Source: CAVRUH01 sp963822595
Lineage (GTDB): Bacteria; Chlamydiota; Chlamydiia; Chlamydiales; Waddliaceae
DNA: 64,000 nucleotides
Direction: 5' to 3'
Assembly (NCBI GenBank): GCA_963822595.1
Contig: CAWGIG010000001.1
Location: forward strand, 1,054,001 to 1,118,000
Each line of letters starts with the position of its first letter. Positions within the stretch are counted from its first letter, which is position 1. The translations under genes and the position numbers were made by a program. Positions 35,701 to 43,404 of the stretch are shown here, in pieces. The notes beneath the pieces are model-generated. The model saw nothing but the letters and a program-made list of their open reading frames with translations. It was not told the origin of the DNA and did not search any database.

Positions 35701-36133
35701 AAGTTATCTTGAAGCATGGAACAATTACTTTAGTCTTGGTCACGATCCTAGTAATATCTTAGGACAGGATAACGTTCTGAGTTATGTGCCTCAGAAGCAT
35801 ATGGCATTTAGAATCCAAGCTTTGGATAAACCTGAAGACGTGAAGCGCGTATTAGAGGCTGCCAAGATATGTGGGACAAGATTGATAGTGAGTGATTGTA
35901 AAATAGAATCTCAAGAACAGTTTATTCAACGTATTGCGAAAGAGAAGATTCGAAGAGTCCGATTAATTTCGGAACCTTCTTATGAATTGAAAAAAGCCTT
36001 TGCGGAATCTGCTTGCAGCATGATTCGTACTCCGGTAGTTTCCCAGGGGCGTATAGAACTTCTGCATTATTTGCGTGAGGTAAGTTTGAGTGTTGATTAT
36101 CATCGGTATGGAAATTTGGGAGAACGTGAATGA
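32720..36133 (+). CDS. putA: bifunctional proline dehydrogenase / glutamate-semialdehyde dehydrogenase PutA
   Basis: The 1137-residue enzyme oxidises proline to glutamate in two steps. The FAD-dependent proline dehydrogenase part (about 60-480) has 'LDMEEYRDLHLTVELF', 'RIVKGANLAMEKVEAS', 'ASHNLFDIAYA' and 'RRLDENTAPNNFL'. The NAD-dependent aldehyde dehydrogenase part (about 540-1010) has 'IAPPWNFPCAIPLGG', 'AETGGKN' (catalytic Glu near 760) and 'SGQKCSACS' (catalytic Cys794). The N-terminal ribbon-helix-helix repressor domain of trifunctional PutA is absent. The ATG is at 32720, a few bases after GGAGG. The proline importer PutP is encoded about 8 kb away. The stop overlaps the helicase start. 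Confidence 0.95.
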   Translation: MDNVSFLNKARTIIDSVKNKKLSVDERSKAAIELTKWMLKEAEAIQTPSEKKNQKKLARMMTDPMGKVFTTSMTDQCFRSDNAPRVTNQLVYLLKRYGVPKYLPFFKRLQLHAVKWFGKAIPGILVPLFKKEIRKETMTVILPGEEDKLIEHIVKRNKEGVRVNLNHLGEAILGEKEAQKRLNVYLKDLAKPEIDCISVKISTIYSQINLLAKEDALAILEQRLSQLYRAAIKEGTTTPKFVYLDMEEYRDLHLTVELFQRVLDRPEFFKLTAGIVLQSYLPDSHLLQKELTVWAMLRVANGGAPLKIRIVKGANLAMEKVEASMKGWEEAPYATKADVDANFKRMVQYGMFPNHAKAVQLGVASHNLFDIAYAMLLRAENNVEQSVGFEMLEGMADHIRRVVQKLTGQMLLYCPAATEKEFVNAVAYLTRRLDENTAPNNFLRHLFDMSYGSTEWDNQVSRFVHACKTTNEVEIGPRRLQNRWGDPQRLDPNAPFQNEPDTDWSLSQNQKWAIEVLREWAQKKINKIPVVIAGQEWTSTSPVGIGIDPSNPRQEYYRYEQADKELLNRALHTASNKQNQWASTHVSERSQLVKEIAHELRKNRGELIGAMVADTGKVVSEADAEVSEAIDFAEYYSRSLEEWNTLEGIEWKPKGTILIAPPWNFPCAIPLGGIAAALLAGNCVLFKPSPEAVLVGWILVNICWKAGIDREVLQFVPCSEEPVGSRLIQDIRLKGVVLTGETATAEKMLRLRPGIELIAETGGKNIMVITNMADRDLAVRDLIHSAFSHSGQKCSACSIAVCLPEVYDDPHFKKQLRDAAASLKVGTPWNLSTRVGPLIREPNPKLFRGLTELEDGEEWVLKPQQDPENPQLWSPGIKWGVIPGNFTHHNELFGPVLGVMRAGNLTHAVELANSTPYGLTSGINSLDEREQKYWSEHVEAGNLYVNRGITGAIVRRQPFGGCKESSFGHGLKTGGPNYLVTLMDPEEKNPLNNGSYLEAWNNYFSLGHDPSNILGQDNVLSYVPQKHMAFRIQALDKPEDVKRVLEAAKICGTRLIVSDCKIESQEQFIQRIAKEKIRRVRLISEPSYELKKAFAESACSMIRTPVVSQGRIELLHYLREVSLSVDYHRYGNLGERE

Positions 36134-38067
36134 TGAGTATTATAGAAAAATTAAATGAACCGCAAGCGGATGCGGTAAATACGTTAGAAGGTCCTTTACT
36201 GGTATTAGCCGGAGCAGGCTCAGGAAAAACCCGGGTTGTTACCTTCAGGATAGCGAATTTGTTGCAAAATGGCGTAAGCTCTTCAAAAATTTTGGGGCTA
36301 ACTTTTACTAATAAAGCCGCGGGTGAAATGAAAGAAAGGATCCATAAATTAACGAATAGCAACGTGCTTATATGCACCTTCCATAGTTTGGGAGCCCGCA
36401 TTCTGCGTGAATCGATCTCCTCTTTGGGTTATTCCAATAATTTTACGATTTACGATGAAGAAGATGCCTTGAAGCTGATTGGTGTTTGTCTAAAAGATCT
36501 TAATATCAACGATAAAAAATATGAGCCAAAAGGGATCAAAAATCTGATTTCCCGTGCAAAAAACGACCTCAAAGGTCCTGATAAAATAGATCACTCGGAT
36601 TATGAATCGGATTCCCTATTTCCTGAAATCTATGCTCTCTATCAAAAAAGGTTAATGGAATACAACGCTACAGATTTTGATGATCTCTTATTTCTGACCG
36701 TTCGCCTTCTTCGTGAATTCCCAAATGTTCTTGAATACTATCAGAACCGGTGGTCGCATCTTCTCATTGATGAATATCAAGATACCAACATGGCCCAGTA
36801 CGAAATTGTGCAGCGGTTGGTCGCGAAATCCCATAATCTTTGCGTGGTGGGAGATCCTGATCAATCCATTTACTCGTGGCGCGGGGCTAATATTAAAAAC
36901 ATCCTCAACTTTGAAGGAGATTACCCTCAGGCAAAGGTGGTTCGGTTGGAACAAAACTACCGCAGCCGGTCGAATATTCTCGAAGCGGCCAATAGATTAA
37001 TCAGCTTCAACTATAATCGTTACGAAAAGGCCCTTTGGAGTAATTTGGGAGAAGGGGAAAAGATAAAACATCACACGGCAGAATCTGAAAGAGATGAAGC
37101 CCGTTTTATCAGTGATCAAATTCGTTACTATCATGAGGTCCATGCTATTCCCTATCAAGAGATGGTCATCTTTTATAGAACCAACTCCCAATCGCGTGTT
37201 TTTGAAGACCGTTTTCTCTCAACGCGTATTCCTTATATCATTGTCGGCGGTATTTCTTTCTACCAGAGAAAGGAAATCAAAGACATTCTCGCCTATTTGC
37301 GCATGGTTCATTCCGGTGCAGATTATGTTTCCTTCGCAAGGACGATCAATCTTCCAAAGCGTGGAATTGGTGCGACCACGATGGAAAAAATCCGTGCAGG
37401 CGCTATTGAGGAAGGGGTTTCGATCATCGCTTATTGTGAAGCATTGGTTGACGGTATAGCGCTGTTAAAACTCTCTGCAAAACAGATGGAGGGAATTAAG
37501 GATTACGTTCGCATTATTCGGGAGCTAAGATCTATCAGCAAGGATTGTTCGTTGAAGCAGCTTGTTAAAGTTGCCATCGAAGAATCGGGGTATATGGGGC
37601 ATCTGGAGGAGGATCAAGAGACCTATGACGATCGTAAAAGCAACTTGGACGAATTAGTGGGTAAGGCATTGGAGTGGGAGTTGTCGACAGAGAATCCGAC
37701 TTTATCCGGATTTCTTGAAGAATTATCGCTCAAATCGACACTAGACGAGACGAATGATTCGCATGATCGGGTTAATTTGATGACGATTCACAATGGAAAA
37801 GGGCTTGAGTTTGCGTTGGTGTTTTTGGCGGGTTTGGAGGAGGATTTATTTCCCCATGCGAATTCGCGCGAAAGTGAGGAAGCGGTGGAGGAGGAGCGTC
37901 GGTTATGCTATGTCGGCATGACCCGAGCGAAGGAATATTTGTACTTGACGGATTCACGCCTGAGGTTCCTCTGGGGGACGACACGAGCGCAGCGTCCGAG
38001 CAGGTTCCTCCAGGAAATACCCAGAGAATATGTGGAAAAAGTACGCCGATCCACCTCAATGTGGTGA
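36130..38067 (+). CDS. uvrD: UvrD/PcrA/Rep-family DNA helicase
   Basis: This 645-residue superfamily 1A helicase unwinds DNA 3' to 5' in repair and replication restart. The motifs are present in order: Q-motif 'LNEPQADAV', Walker A 'AGAGSGKT' (about 26-33), 'GLTFTNKAAGEMKERI', Walker B 'LIDEYQDTN', motif III 'VGDPDQSIYSWRGA', motif IV 'VVRLEQNYRS', motif V 'VNLMTIHNGKGLEF', and motif VI 'VEEERRLCYVGMTRAKEYL'. It is shorter than UvrD (720) and closer to Rep in length. ATGATGA overlaps the end of putA, so the two are coupled although functionally unrelated. Confidence 0.95.
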   Translation: MMSIIEKLNEPQADAVNTLEGPLLVLAGAGSGKTRVVTFRIANLLQNGVSSSKILGLTFTNKAAGEMKERIHKLTNSNVLICTFHSLGARILRESISSLGYSNNFTIYDEEDALKLIGVCLKDLNINDKKYEPKGIKNLISRAKNDLKGPDKIDHSDYESDSLFPEIYALYQKRLMEYNATDFDDLLFLTVRLLREFPNVLEYYQNRWSHLLIDEYQDTNMAQYEIVQRLVAKSHNLCVVGDPDQSIYSWRGANIKNILNFEGDYPQAKVVRLEQNYRSRSNILEAANRLISFNYNRYEKALWSNLGEGEKIKHHTAESERDEARFISDQIRYYHEVHAIPYQEMVIFYRTNSQSRVFEDRFLSTRIPYIIVGGISFYQRKEIKDILAYLRMVHSGADYVSFARTINLPKRGIGATTMEKIRAGAIEEGVSIIAYCEALVDGIALLKLSAKQMEGIKDYVRIIRELRSISKDCSLKQLVKVAIEESGYMGHLEEDQETYDDRKSNLDELVGKALEWELSTENPTLSGFLEELSLKSTLDETNDSHDRVNLMTIHNGKGLEFALVFLAGLEEDLFPHANSRESEEAVEEERRLCYVGMTRAKEYLYLTDSRLRFLWGTTRAQRPSRFLQEIPREYVEKVRRSTSMW

Positions 38068-38183
38068 AAAATGGGCTATTTTGACAATTTAATTGTTTAA
38101 TTATATAATGAAGGTTGGAATTGCATGGAGTTTATTCAGTGATTTCATGCTTTCTTTGTGTATAAAAAACAAAGGAGTTTCAA

Positions 38184-38324
38184 ATGTCTAAGGAATTTAA
38201 GCACCAAAAGAAAGACAAGAAAAAACCTACAATGACGCTTAAAGAACGCCGGGCAAAAAAACATGAAAAGCGTCAGCACCGGCAAGAGCATAATATTGAC
38301 GAACAATTTCATGTAACAGAGTAG
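38184..38324 (+). CDS. 46-residue basic small protein
   Basis: This short gene has AAAGGAG six bases before the ATG, an open frame of 46 codons, and a strong hairpin terminator 12 bases after the stop. The product is very rich in Lys, Arg and His ('KHQKKDKKKPTMTLKERRAK', then 'RQEHNIDEQFHVTE'), so it probably binds nucleic acid or the ribosome. No family is recognised. The ribosome-binding site and private terminator argue that it is a real gene. Confidence 0.75.
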   Translation: MSKEFKHQKKDKKKPTMTLKERRAKKHEKRQHRQEHNIDEQFHVTE

Positions 38325-38335
38325 GCTTCATTTCA

Positions 38336-38363
38336 AGGCTGCCATTCGGCAGCCTCTTTTTTT
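38336..38363 (+). terminator. rho-independent terminator
   Basis: An eight-base-pair stem AGGCTGCC / GGCAGCCT with loop ATTC is followed by CTTTTTTT. It lies directly after the 46-residue gene. Confidence 0.92.
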
Positions 38364-38388
38364 AATGTAAAATTTCTGAAGGACAAGA

Positions 38389-38493
38389 ATGGACGACATG
38401 GACTGCATGGACGAAATGGACAATTTTTAAAACTCGCTAGTGGTTCAAAGTGTCCATGTCGTCCATTCCGTCCATGCAGTCCATGTCGTCCAT
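38389..38493. repeat. inverted repeat built of ATGGAC units
   Basis: The left arm 'atggacgacatggactgcat' continues to 38421. The right arm (about 38451-38493) is its complement with one mismatch and one extra unit. The sequence is a run of 'atggac' words on one strand and 'gtccat' on the other. It lies between tandem genes, after the terminator and before the polysaccharide operon. Confidence 0.93.
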
Positions 38494-38524
38494 TTTTCTT
38501 CTTTTGAAAAACTAAAAAAAGAGT

Positions 38525-38541
38525 GTTCAAAAATTTTGAAC
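38525..38541. promoter_or_regulatory. palindrome upstream of the polysaccharide export operon
   Basis: GTTCAAAA-A-TTTTGAAC is an exact eight-base palindrome with a one-base centre, 49 bases before the Wzz-like start. It could be an operator. It lacks a T-run and is A/T-rich, so it is unlikely to be a terminator. Confidence 0.3.
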
Positions 38542-38589
38542 TCATATATAGCTATCATTCAAAGATAAAGTTACATGGAATAAACCGCT

Positions 38590-40647
38590 ATGCAAAATGA
38601 ACAACCCTATCATAACAAAGTCAACCTTATAAGAAGCGACACCTCCGAAGACTTTGCCGAAGTGTATGACGGGAGAAAATTGCTCAAGGGTCTAAAAAGA
38701 CACCTTAATTTAATTGTTTTTTGCACTCTTCTCTTCGGATGTTTAGGAGTTTTTGTAACCTATAAACTCGTCAAAACGCACTTGGCTACTTCAATTTTGG
38801 TCTATCATGAAGACCCCAGCACCAAAACCATTCCCGGAGGTTATCCCATTAACACTCCTTCTTTGGCAACTTCCTTGGACATGATCATGATGCCAAAAAA
38901 CTTCGAAGCCGTTAAATCCATTTTAGGTCTTGAGTTAAGTCCTAGTGAAATAATGAACATGGTCACTATTCCTGTTGCCAGTTCGGATTCAAAACTCAAA
39001 CGCATCGAAGTCAGAAGTACTAATCCTCACTTGGCTACGGATGTTGCAAACGTTCTTGCAAAGGTCGTTGTAAAAAATAACCAGGATTTTACTCGCGAGC
39101 AGTTAAGAGTTGCGTTAGAAATTTATCGCAATGAACTTGTGAACACTAACGTTGTTCTTAATAAGCAAAACGAACAAATCGAAGAATTCAAAAAGGAACA
39201 TCAATATTTCGAAACGGATCCTAATTATGTTCAGGCTCTTGCTGATATCGACAGCTCAAAACGCGCCCTTAGCAACGTCGATCTCAATTACCAGGGTCTC
39301 CTTGTTGAATACGAAAATCTGAAAAGGGAGGCACAGCTTATCCCGGATAAAGTCCCTATCAATCGTGATACAAGAGATAGCCCCTATAAAGTGCGCATTA
39401 TGACCCTAGAAACTGCCCTCGCTGAAGCAAAAGCTAAATACACACCCGAAAATCCGAAAATCCTATCCATGGAAGAAGAGTTAAAAGAACTTTTTTCAAA
39501 GATGAAAAGCGCAACAGACGAAAATCAACCCGACGAGTATTTGGAAAAAAATCCTGTTAAAGAAACTATTGCTCTTGAATTGATGCATATGCAAGGAAAG
39601 GTCAGGTCCGCTCAAAAAACCAAAGAAGAGTTGACAGCTCAGGTTGCTGAGAGCGAGAAAAGACTTCAAAAGGTTCCTGCGCAACAAATTCAACTCCAAA
39701 AGTTACTGTTAGCTAAACAGGCAACCGAGGATCAAATCAAGTTTTTAAAGAATACTATCGATTCTACCCAGCTCTTAATGAATACTCCTACAGGAAGCAT
39801 TGAATTATACGCTTCGGCAAAAGATGCAGGCTCAAGCAACGATAAACTATGGGTCAATTTAATTCCTGCGGTTGGTATTTTAATCGGTTTGTTCTTCGGT
39901 CTTTTCTTAGCGGGACTATTGGAAGTTATAGATCCTTATATTCGAACATCCAAACAGATCAATATGTACTATACCACCCCGTGCCTTTTGACAATTCCCG
40001 AAATTTCTAGACTGAGTTTGAAAAATGGCGAAAAGAAAATGCATTTTTACATTCGTGATCTTGCAGGAAAAATCGAAAGATTGATGCCCAAGGGTAAAGG
40101 ACATGCTATTACGTTAACAAGTTCAAAAAATAGCGAGGGGAAAAGCCTTATAGCTTTTTATCTCGCTAATTATTTCCGAGCAGAAGGTAAAAAAGTTGTT
40201 GTTTTGGAATTTGATCAAACTTTAAATTCCTTAATTTCCTCCCCTTCTCATACATTGAAAGAGCTGATGGATAATCCATCATTAATAACTGAAACTATGA
40301 CCCATGTTCGTATTTCAGATAATCACACGTCTTTGAAGAGCGCTCTAAAATCAGAGGCTTTTAGTAATTTCTGGGCGAAATTTAAAAGTGATTTCGATTA
40401 CGTTATCATAGAGGCTCCGGGCCTCATTAAAGAGAATTTCGCTATCGATTTATCTCATTTATCGGATCTTATGTTCTTTGTAATTGGATCTTCAAAAACC
40501 CAAAAGAAATGTATCGACGAATCTTTAATACTTCTCGAATCATTCGATGTAGCGCCTGATGGCATCATACTCAACCGAGTAAATCCGATATATATTGACG
40601 ATGAACGAATAAAAATGGAAATGAATAGGAATGGATCGTTTTTTTAG
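38590..40647 (+). CDS. Wzz-like polysaccharide co-polymerase with degenerate BY-kinase domain
   Basis: The 685-residue inner-membrane protein has the layout of Wzc-type chain-length regulators. Transmembrane helix 1 is at about 39-59, then a long periplasmic coiled-coil region with a GNVR-like segment, transmembrane helix 2 at about 421-445, and a cytoplasmic P-loop domain. The P-loop reads 'SSKNSEGKS' (about 511-519), where 'PGEGKS' is usual. Walker A' reads 'VVVLEFD' rather than hhhhDxD, and Walker B reads 'VIIEAPG' rather than IIDxPP. There is no Tyr cluster at the C-terminus ('MEMNRNGSFF'). Kinase activity is therefore doubtful; a structural role in polymer export is inferred. Two Wza-like genes follow with overlaps. 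Confidence 0.88.
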   Translation: MQNEQPYHNKVNLIRSDTSEDFAEVYDGRKLLKGLKRHLNLIVFCTLLFGCLGVFVTYKLVKTHLATSILVYHEDPSTKTIPGGYPINTPSLATSLDMIMMPKNFEAVKSILGLELSPSEIMNMVTIPVASSDSKLKRIEVRSTNPHLATDVANVLAKVVVKNNQDFTREQLRVALEIYRNELVNTNVVLNKQNEQIEEFKKEHQYFETDPNYVQALADIDSSKRALSNVDLNYQGLLVEYENLKREAQLIPDKVPINRDTRDSPYKVRIMTLETALAEAKAKYTPENPKILSMEEELKELFSKMKSATDENQPDEYLEKNPVKETIALELMHMQGKVRSAQKTKEELTAQVAESEKRLQKVPAQQIQLQKLLLAKQATEDQIKFLKNTIDSTQLLMNTPTGSIELYASAKDAGSSNDKLWVNLIPAVGILIGLFFGLFLAGLLEVIDPYIRTSKQINMYYTTPCLLTIPEISRLSLKNGEKKMHFYIRDLAGKIERLMPKGKGHAITLTSSKNSEGKSLIAFYLANYFRAEGKKVVVLEFDQTLNSLISSPSHTLKELMDNPSLITETMTHVRISDNHTSLKSALKSEAFSNFWAKFKSDFDYVIIEAPGLIKENFAIDLSHLSDLMFFVIGSSKTQKKCIDESLILLESFDVAPDGIILNRVNPIYIDDERIKMEMNRNGSFF

Positions 40648-41812
40648 AAAGCAAATATTGCCCCTATTACTCATTGCTTTGATCATTAGTACCCTCACAG
40701 GGTGTGGCGGAAGGTGCTGCAATAAATACTGCCGAAGACCACAGGTTATGGAAAAAACAGAACCCTGTGTTATCGATTACAGTGATCTGTTTGAGACCTG
40801 TGATGATTTCAATGCCTGCAATGATCGTGAGCCTTTAACACAAGATATGTTTGATCAATACGCACCTATCGATCCTGTTCATCGTTTTGCCATAGGAGAT
40901 GTTCTAGATATTTATGTTATGGGAGAAAATGTCATTACTAATGAGCAGTATATAGTGGCACCCGACGGTAAAGTTTATTATTCATTGTCAAGAAGCGGCA
41001 TTGATGCGGCAGGTCTAACTCCAAGAGAATTAGGCTCTGAGATTGAACTAAAACTAAAACATCTCTTTAAGGATCCGATTGTAACCGTTGTCCCAAAAGT
41101 TTCCAAAGGATTGTCTTTTAAAATCTTCGGGAGGGTCCGTGAACCCGGGGTATATCCGTTGACAGGACCCATCACACTCAAAGAAGCTATAGGCTTGGCG
41201 GGAGGAGTTTATTCAAGAGCAAACGCATTAAGCAATGCTGGCAACCGGCAAGTCTCTTTGGATGAATCCATGGAAGATCTATCAAAGTCCTACATTGTTC
41301 GTGGAAATAAAAAACTCGATGTTGATTTTATTTCATTGCTTGAATCCCCTGATAACTCGCAAAATCTCTATCTTAGACCCGGAGATTTTATTTATATCGC
41401 CCCTTCTGAAGACTCGAATGTTTTTGTCTTAGGTGCGGTACCGGCGCCTCAAAGGATTGTGTTTGTTCGCAATATGACCCTCATGGAAGCTTTAGCAGAT
41501 GCCGGAGTATTGATTTATCCTGGACCCTATACTCCTAATTTGAGGCAGATTTTAATTTTGAGAGGGAATTTAGAGCGCCCTTCTGCTATACAGGTCGATA
41601 TCATGAAAATTGTTTATGGAGAGGCTCGCGATCTCTATTTACGACCTGGCGATATTATCTATTGTCAGGATAAACCTTATCGTCTAGCAAGGGAACTGGT
41701 TTATATTGCTATCGATGCGTTCGTCCAGTCCTTCTCAACAACGGCGGCGAATTACTATTCTAATAGGCATTGGTTCCCTCCTAAACAAAGTTCAACGGGG
41801 AGCTCACAATGA
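40631..41812 (+). CDS. Wza-like polysaccharide export lipoprotein (first copy)
   Basis: The 393-residue protein has a lipoprotein signal ('LLLIALIISTLTGC', Cys25). It then has a Poly_export domain ('YAPIDPVHRFAIGDVLDIYV', 'APDGKVYYSLSRSGIDAAGL') and SLBB beta-grasp repeats ('FKIFGRVREPGVYPLTGPI', 'VFVLGAVPAPQRIVFVRNMT'), with a C-terminal amphipathic helix that could cross the outer membrane. The family forms the outer-membrane channel for capsule or exopolysaccharide. It overlaps the Wzz-like gene by 17 bases. Several extra cysteines follow the lipobox. Confidence 0.93.
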   Translation: MDRFFRKQILPLLLIALIISTLTGCGGRCCNKYCRRPQVMEKTEPCVIDYSDLFETCDDFNACNDREPLTQDMFDQYAPIDPVHRFAIGDVLDIYVMGENVITNEQYIVAPDGKVYYSLSRSGIDAAGLTPRELGSEIELKLKHLFKDPIVTVVPKVSKGLSFKIFGRVREPGVYPLTGPITLKEAIGLAGGVYSRANALSNAGNRQVSLDESMEDLSKSYIVRGNKKLDVDFISLLESPDNSQNLYLRPGDFIYIAPSEDSNVFVLGAVPAPQRIVFVRNMTLMEALADAGVLIYPGPYTPNLRQILILRGNLERPSAIQVDIMKIVYGEARDLYLRPGDIIYCQDKPYRLARELVYIAIDAFVQSFSTTAANYYSNRHWFPPKQSSTGSSQ

Positions 41813-42972
41813 TGAAATGGAAATTTGTACTAAGCTTCATGATTTACACGTTTGTTCTTCAAAGTCAGGAACATGAACCTACAATTTTCGATATTTCGGA
41901 TTCGTATTCACCGGAACTCAATGCTTATGTTCCTATTGAGAGAATTCAGTATCCCATTGAAATTCCCTTTGAAAATGTCACGCAAACAAAGAAGGCCATC
42001 GATCATTATAGAATCAAAATTGGAGATGTCTTTAGGATTGCAATATATGGAGAAGATCAGTCGATAAGAGAAGCCTCGGTTTCTCCAGCGGGAGATTTGA
42101 CGTATCTTTTTCCGGAACCGTTTCCGGCTATGGGAAAGACCATATTCGAATTAAGAGAAGAAATGGAGCGTCGGCTTAAGCAATACTATCGTTATCCCTA
42201 TTTATCGATAACGCCGATTGCATTTGCCGGAGAGTATTATACTATCATTGGCGAAGTTAATTCTCCCGGAACAAAATTAATCGAGGGAAATCCTACCCTT
42301 TTGAGCGCCCTGTGCGATGCTCGTGGATTTACCATGAATACCTTCCAAGATCATTATTTTGATTATTCCGATATGGATTCCTCCTTTATCGCTCGTAAAG
42401 GGGAATATTTACCTGTGGATTTCAAAAAGTTGTTAACTGAAGGTGATATGAGCCAGGATGTTCTTTTGCAAGCAGGTGATTATATTTATATAAATCACAG
42501 ACAAGTTTACAAAATATATGTATTGGGTGAAGTTGTCTATCAACAGACGTATGATTATTTGACAAAGGTTACTTTAATGGAAGTGCTTGCAGAATCATCC
42601 GGAACAACCCTTCAAGCAAGCTCACGCGTTTTTGTGATCCGAGGATCATTAGCTTGTCCTACGCAATATTATATTGATATCAACTTGATTCAAAAGGGAT
42701 GTGCTCCTGATTTCCCACTTGAACCGGGCGATATTGTGTATGTGCCTCCGCGTAACTTCTCTTTCTTGCGGCTAGTATATCAAAGCGCCATGAGGAATTT
42801 TGTGAGCGTGGTGGCTTCGGATGCTGGTAATACCGCGTTTATTCAGATCACCCCGGATGCTGCAGGTACCAGCGGGCCTATCAGCACAATTACGGTGGGT
42901 ACGGGGGTTACAGCTCCTGCTACAACGGGTGGAGCGGCTCAGAGTAGTACCTCAAGCGGGTCAGGGCGCTAA
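41809..42972 (+). CDS. Wza-like polysaccharide export protein (second copy)
   Basis: This 387-residue paralogue of the preceding protein has a Sec-type signal ('VLSFMIYTFVLQSQ') but no lipobox. The Poly_export domain ('YRIKIGDVFRIAIYGEDQSI', 'VSPAGDLTYLFPEPFPAMGK') and SLBB repeats ('YTIIGEVNSPGTKLIEGNP', 'IYVLGEVVYQQTYDYLTKVT') are followed by an unusual Ser/Thr/Gly-rich tail ('ATTGGAAQSSTSSGSGR'). Its ATG overlaps the first copy's stop. Two tandem channel proteins may form a hetero-oligomer, or serve inner and outer rings. Confidence 0.92.
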   Translation: MMKWKFVLSFMIYTFVLQSQEHEPTIFDISDSYSPELNAYVPIERIQYPIEIPFENVTQTKKAIDHYRIKIGDVFRIAIYGEDQSIREASVSPAGDLTYLFPEPFPAMGKTIFELREEMERRLKQYYRYPYLSITPIAFAGEYYTIIGEVNSPGTKLIEGNPTLLSALCDARGFTMNTFQDHYFDYSDMDSSFIARKGEYLPVDFKKLLTEGDMSQDVLLQAGDYIYINHRQVYKIYVLGEVVYQQTYDYLTKVTLMEVLAESSGTTLQASSRVFVIRGSLACPTQYYIDINLIQKGCAPDFPLEPGDIVYVPPRNFSFLRLVYQSAMRNFVSVVASDAGNTAFIQITPDAAGTSGPISTITVGTGVTAPATTGGAAQSSTSSGSGR

Positions 42973-42998
42973 TGAAATAAAGGATTAAAAAGACTTAT

Positions 42999-43027
42999 TT
43001 GCAAATAATAGACCTTCCTGTTATAAT
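42999..43027 (+). promoter_or_regulatory. sigma-70-type promoter of the Tyr-rich secreted protein
   Basis: TTGCAA (42999-43004), 17 bases, TATAAT (43022-43027). A strong ribosome-binding site AAAAAGGAG (43055-43063) follows before ATG 43071. Confidence 0.7.
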
Positions 43028-43070
43028 TATGCTTACTATAATTTGGTAACATATAAAAAGGAGATATTAT

Positions 43071-43367
43071 ATGAATAAGTTGTTTTTAATATTATTTGCA
43101 GGTTGTGCATTGTTCGTAACAAATGCAGATGCCCTTAGAGTTCAAGTGAACCCAAGCGTCACGTTTAGAAGTTCAAATCAAACTTGCTACCCATGTGCTC
43201 AAAGAGTGATTGTTGCGCCTCCGGTTATGGCAGTAAGACCTTATGTTGACCCTTACACAGGTTATACATATTATTACCAGACTCCTGTCTACCAACAATA
43301 TTACTACCAACCACAACATTATCATTCCCATGGCACAGATTTTCAGTTACAATTCAGATTCCGTTAA
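43071..43367 (+). CDS. small Tyr-rich secreted protein
   Basis: The 98-residue protein has a signal peptide ('LFLILFAGCALFVTNADA'), a CxxC ('CYPC'), and a low-complexity Tyr/Gln/Pro/His half ('YTGYTYYYQTPVYQQYYYQP') ending in an aromatic/basic alternating strand 'DFQLQFRFR', which resembles an outer-membrane sorting end. It has its own promoter, ribosome-binding site and terminator, so it is a complete, probably well-expressed gene. A surface or matrix role is inferred. No family is recognised. Confidence 0.82.
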   Translation: MNKLFLILFAGCALFVTNADALRVQVNPSVTFRSSNQTCYPCAQRVIVAPPVMAVRPYVDPYTGYTYYYQTPVYQQYYYQPQHYHSHGTDFQLQFRFR

Positions 43368-43373
43368 ATTAAT

Positions 43374-43398
43374 GCGGGGCGCTAGCCCCGCTCTTTTT
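43374..43398 (+). terminator. rho-independent terminator
   Basis: The stem GCGGGGC / GCCCCGC with loop GCTA is followed by TCTTTTT. It ends the Tyr-rich gene and lies seven bases upstream of the GtrA start. Confidence 0.92.
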
Positions 43399-43404
43399 AA
43401 AATT

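Noticed and set aside
38333..38545. Minus-strand open frame of 70 codons
   Set aside because: It translates the terminator and the ATGGAC palindrome, giving a low-complexity His/Gly/Arg product without a ribosome-binding site.
43243..43404. Longer GtrA start overlapping the Tyr-rich gene
   Set aside because: It crosses the other gene in a different frame and a strong terminator, and the extra residues are unlike GtrA.
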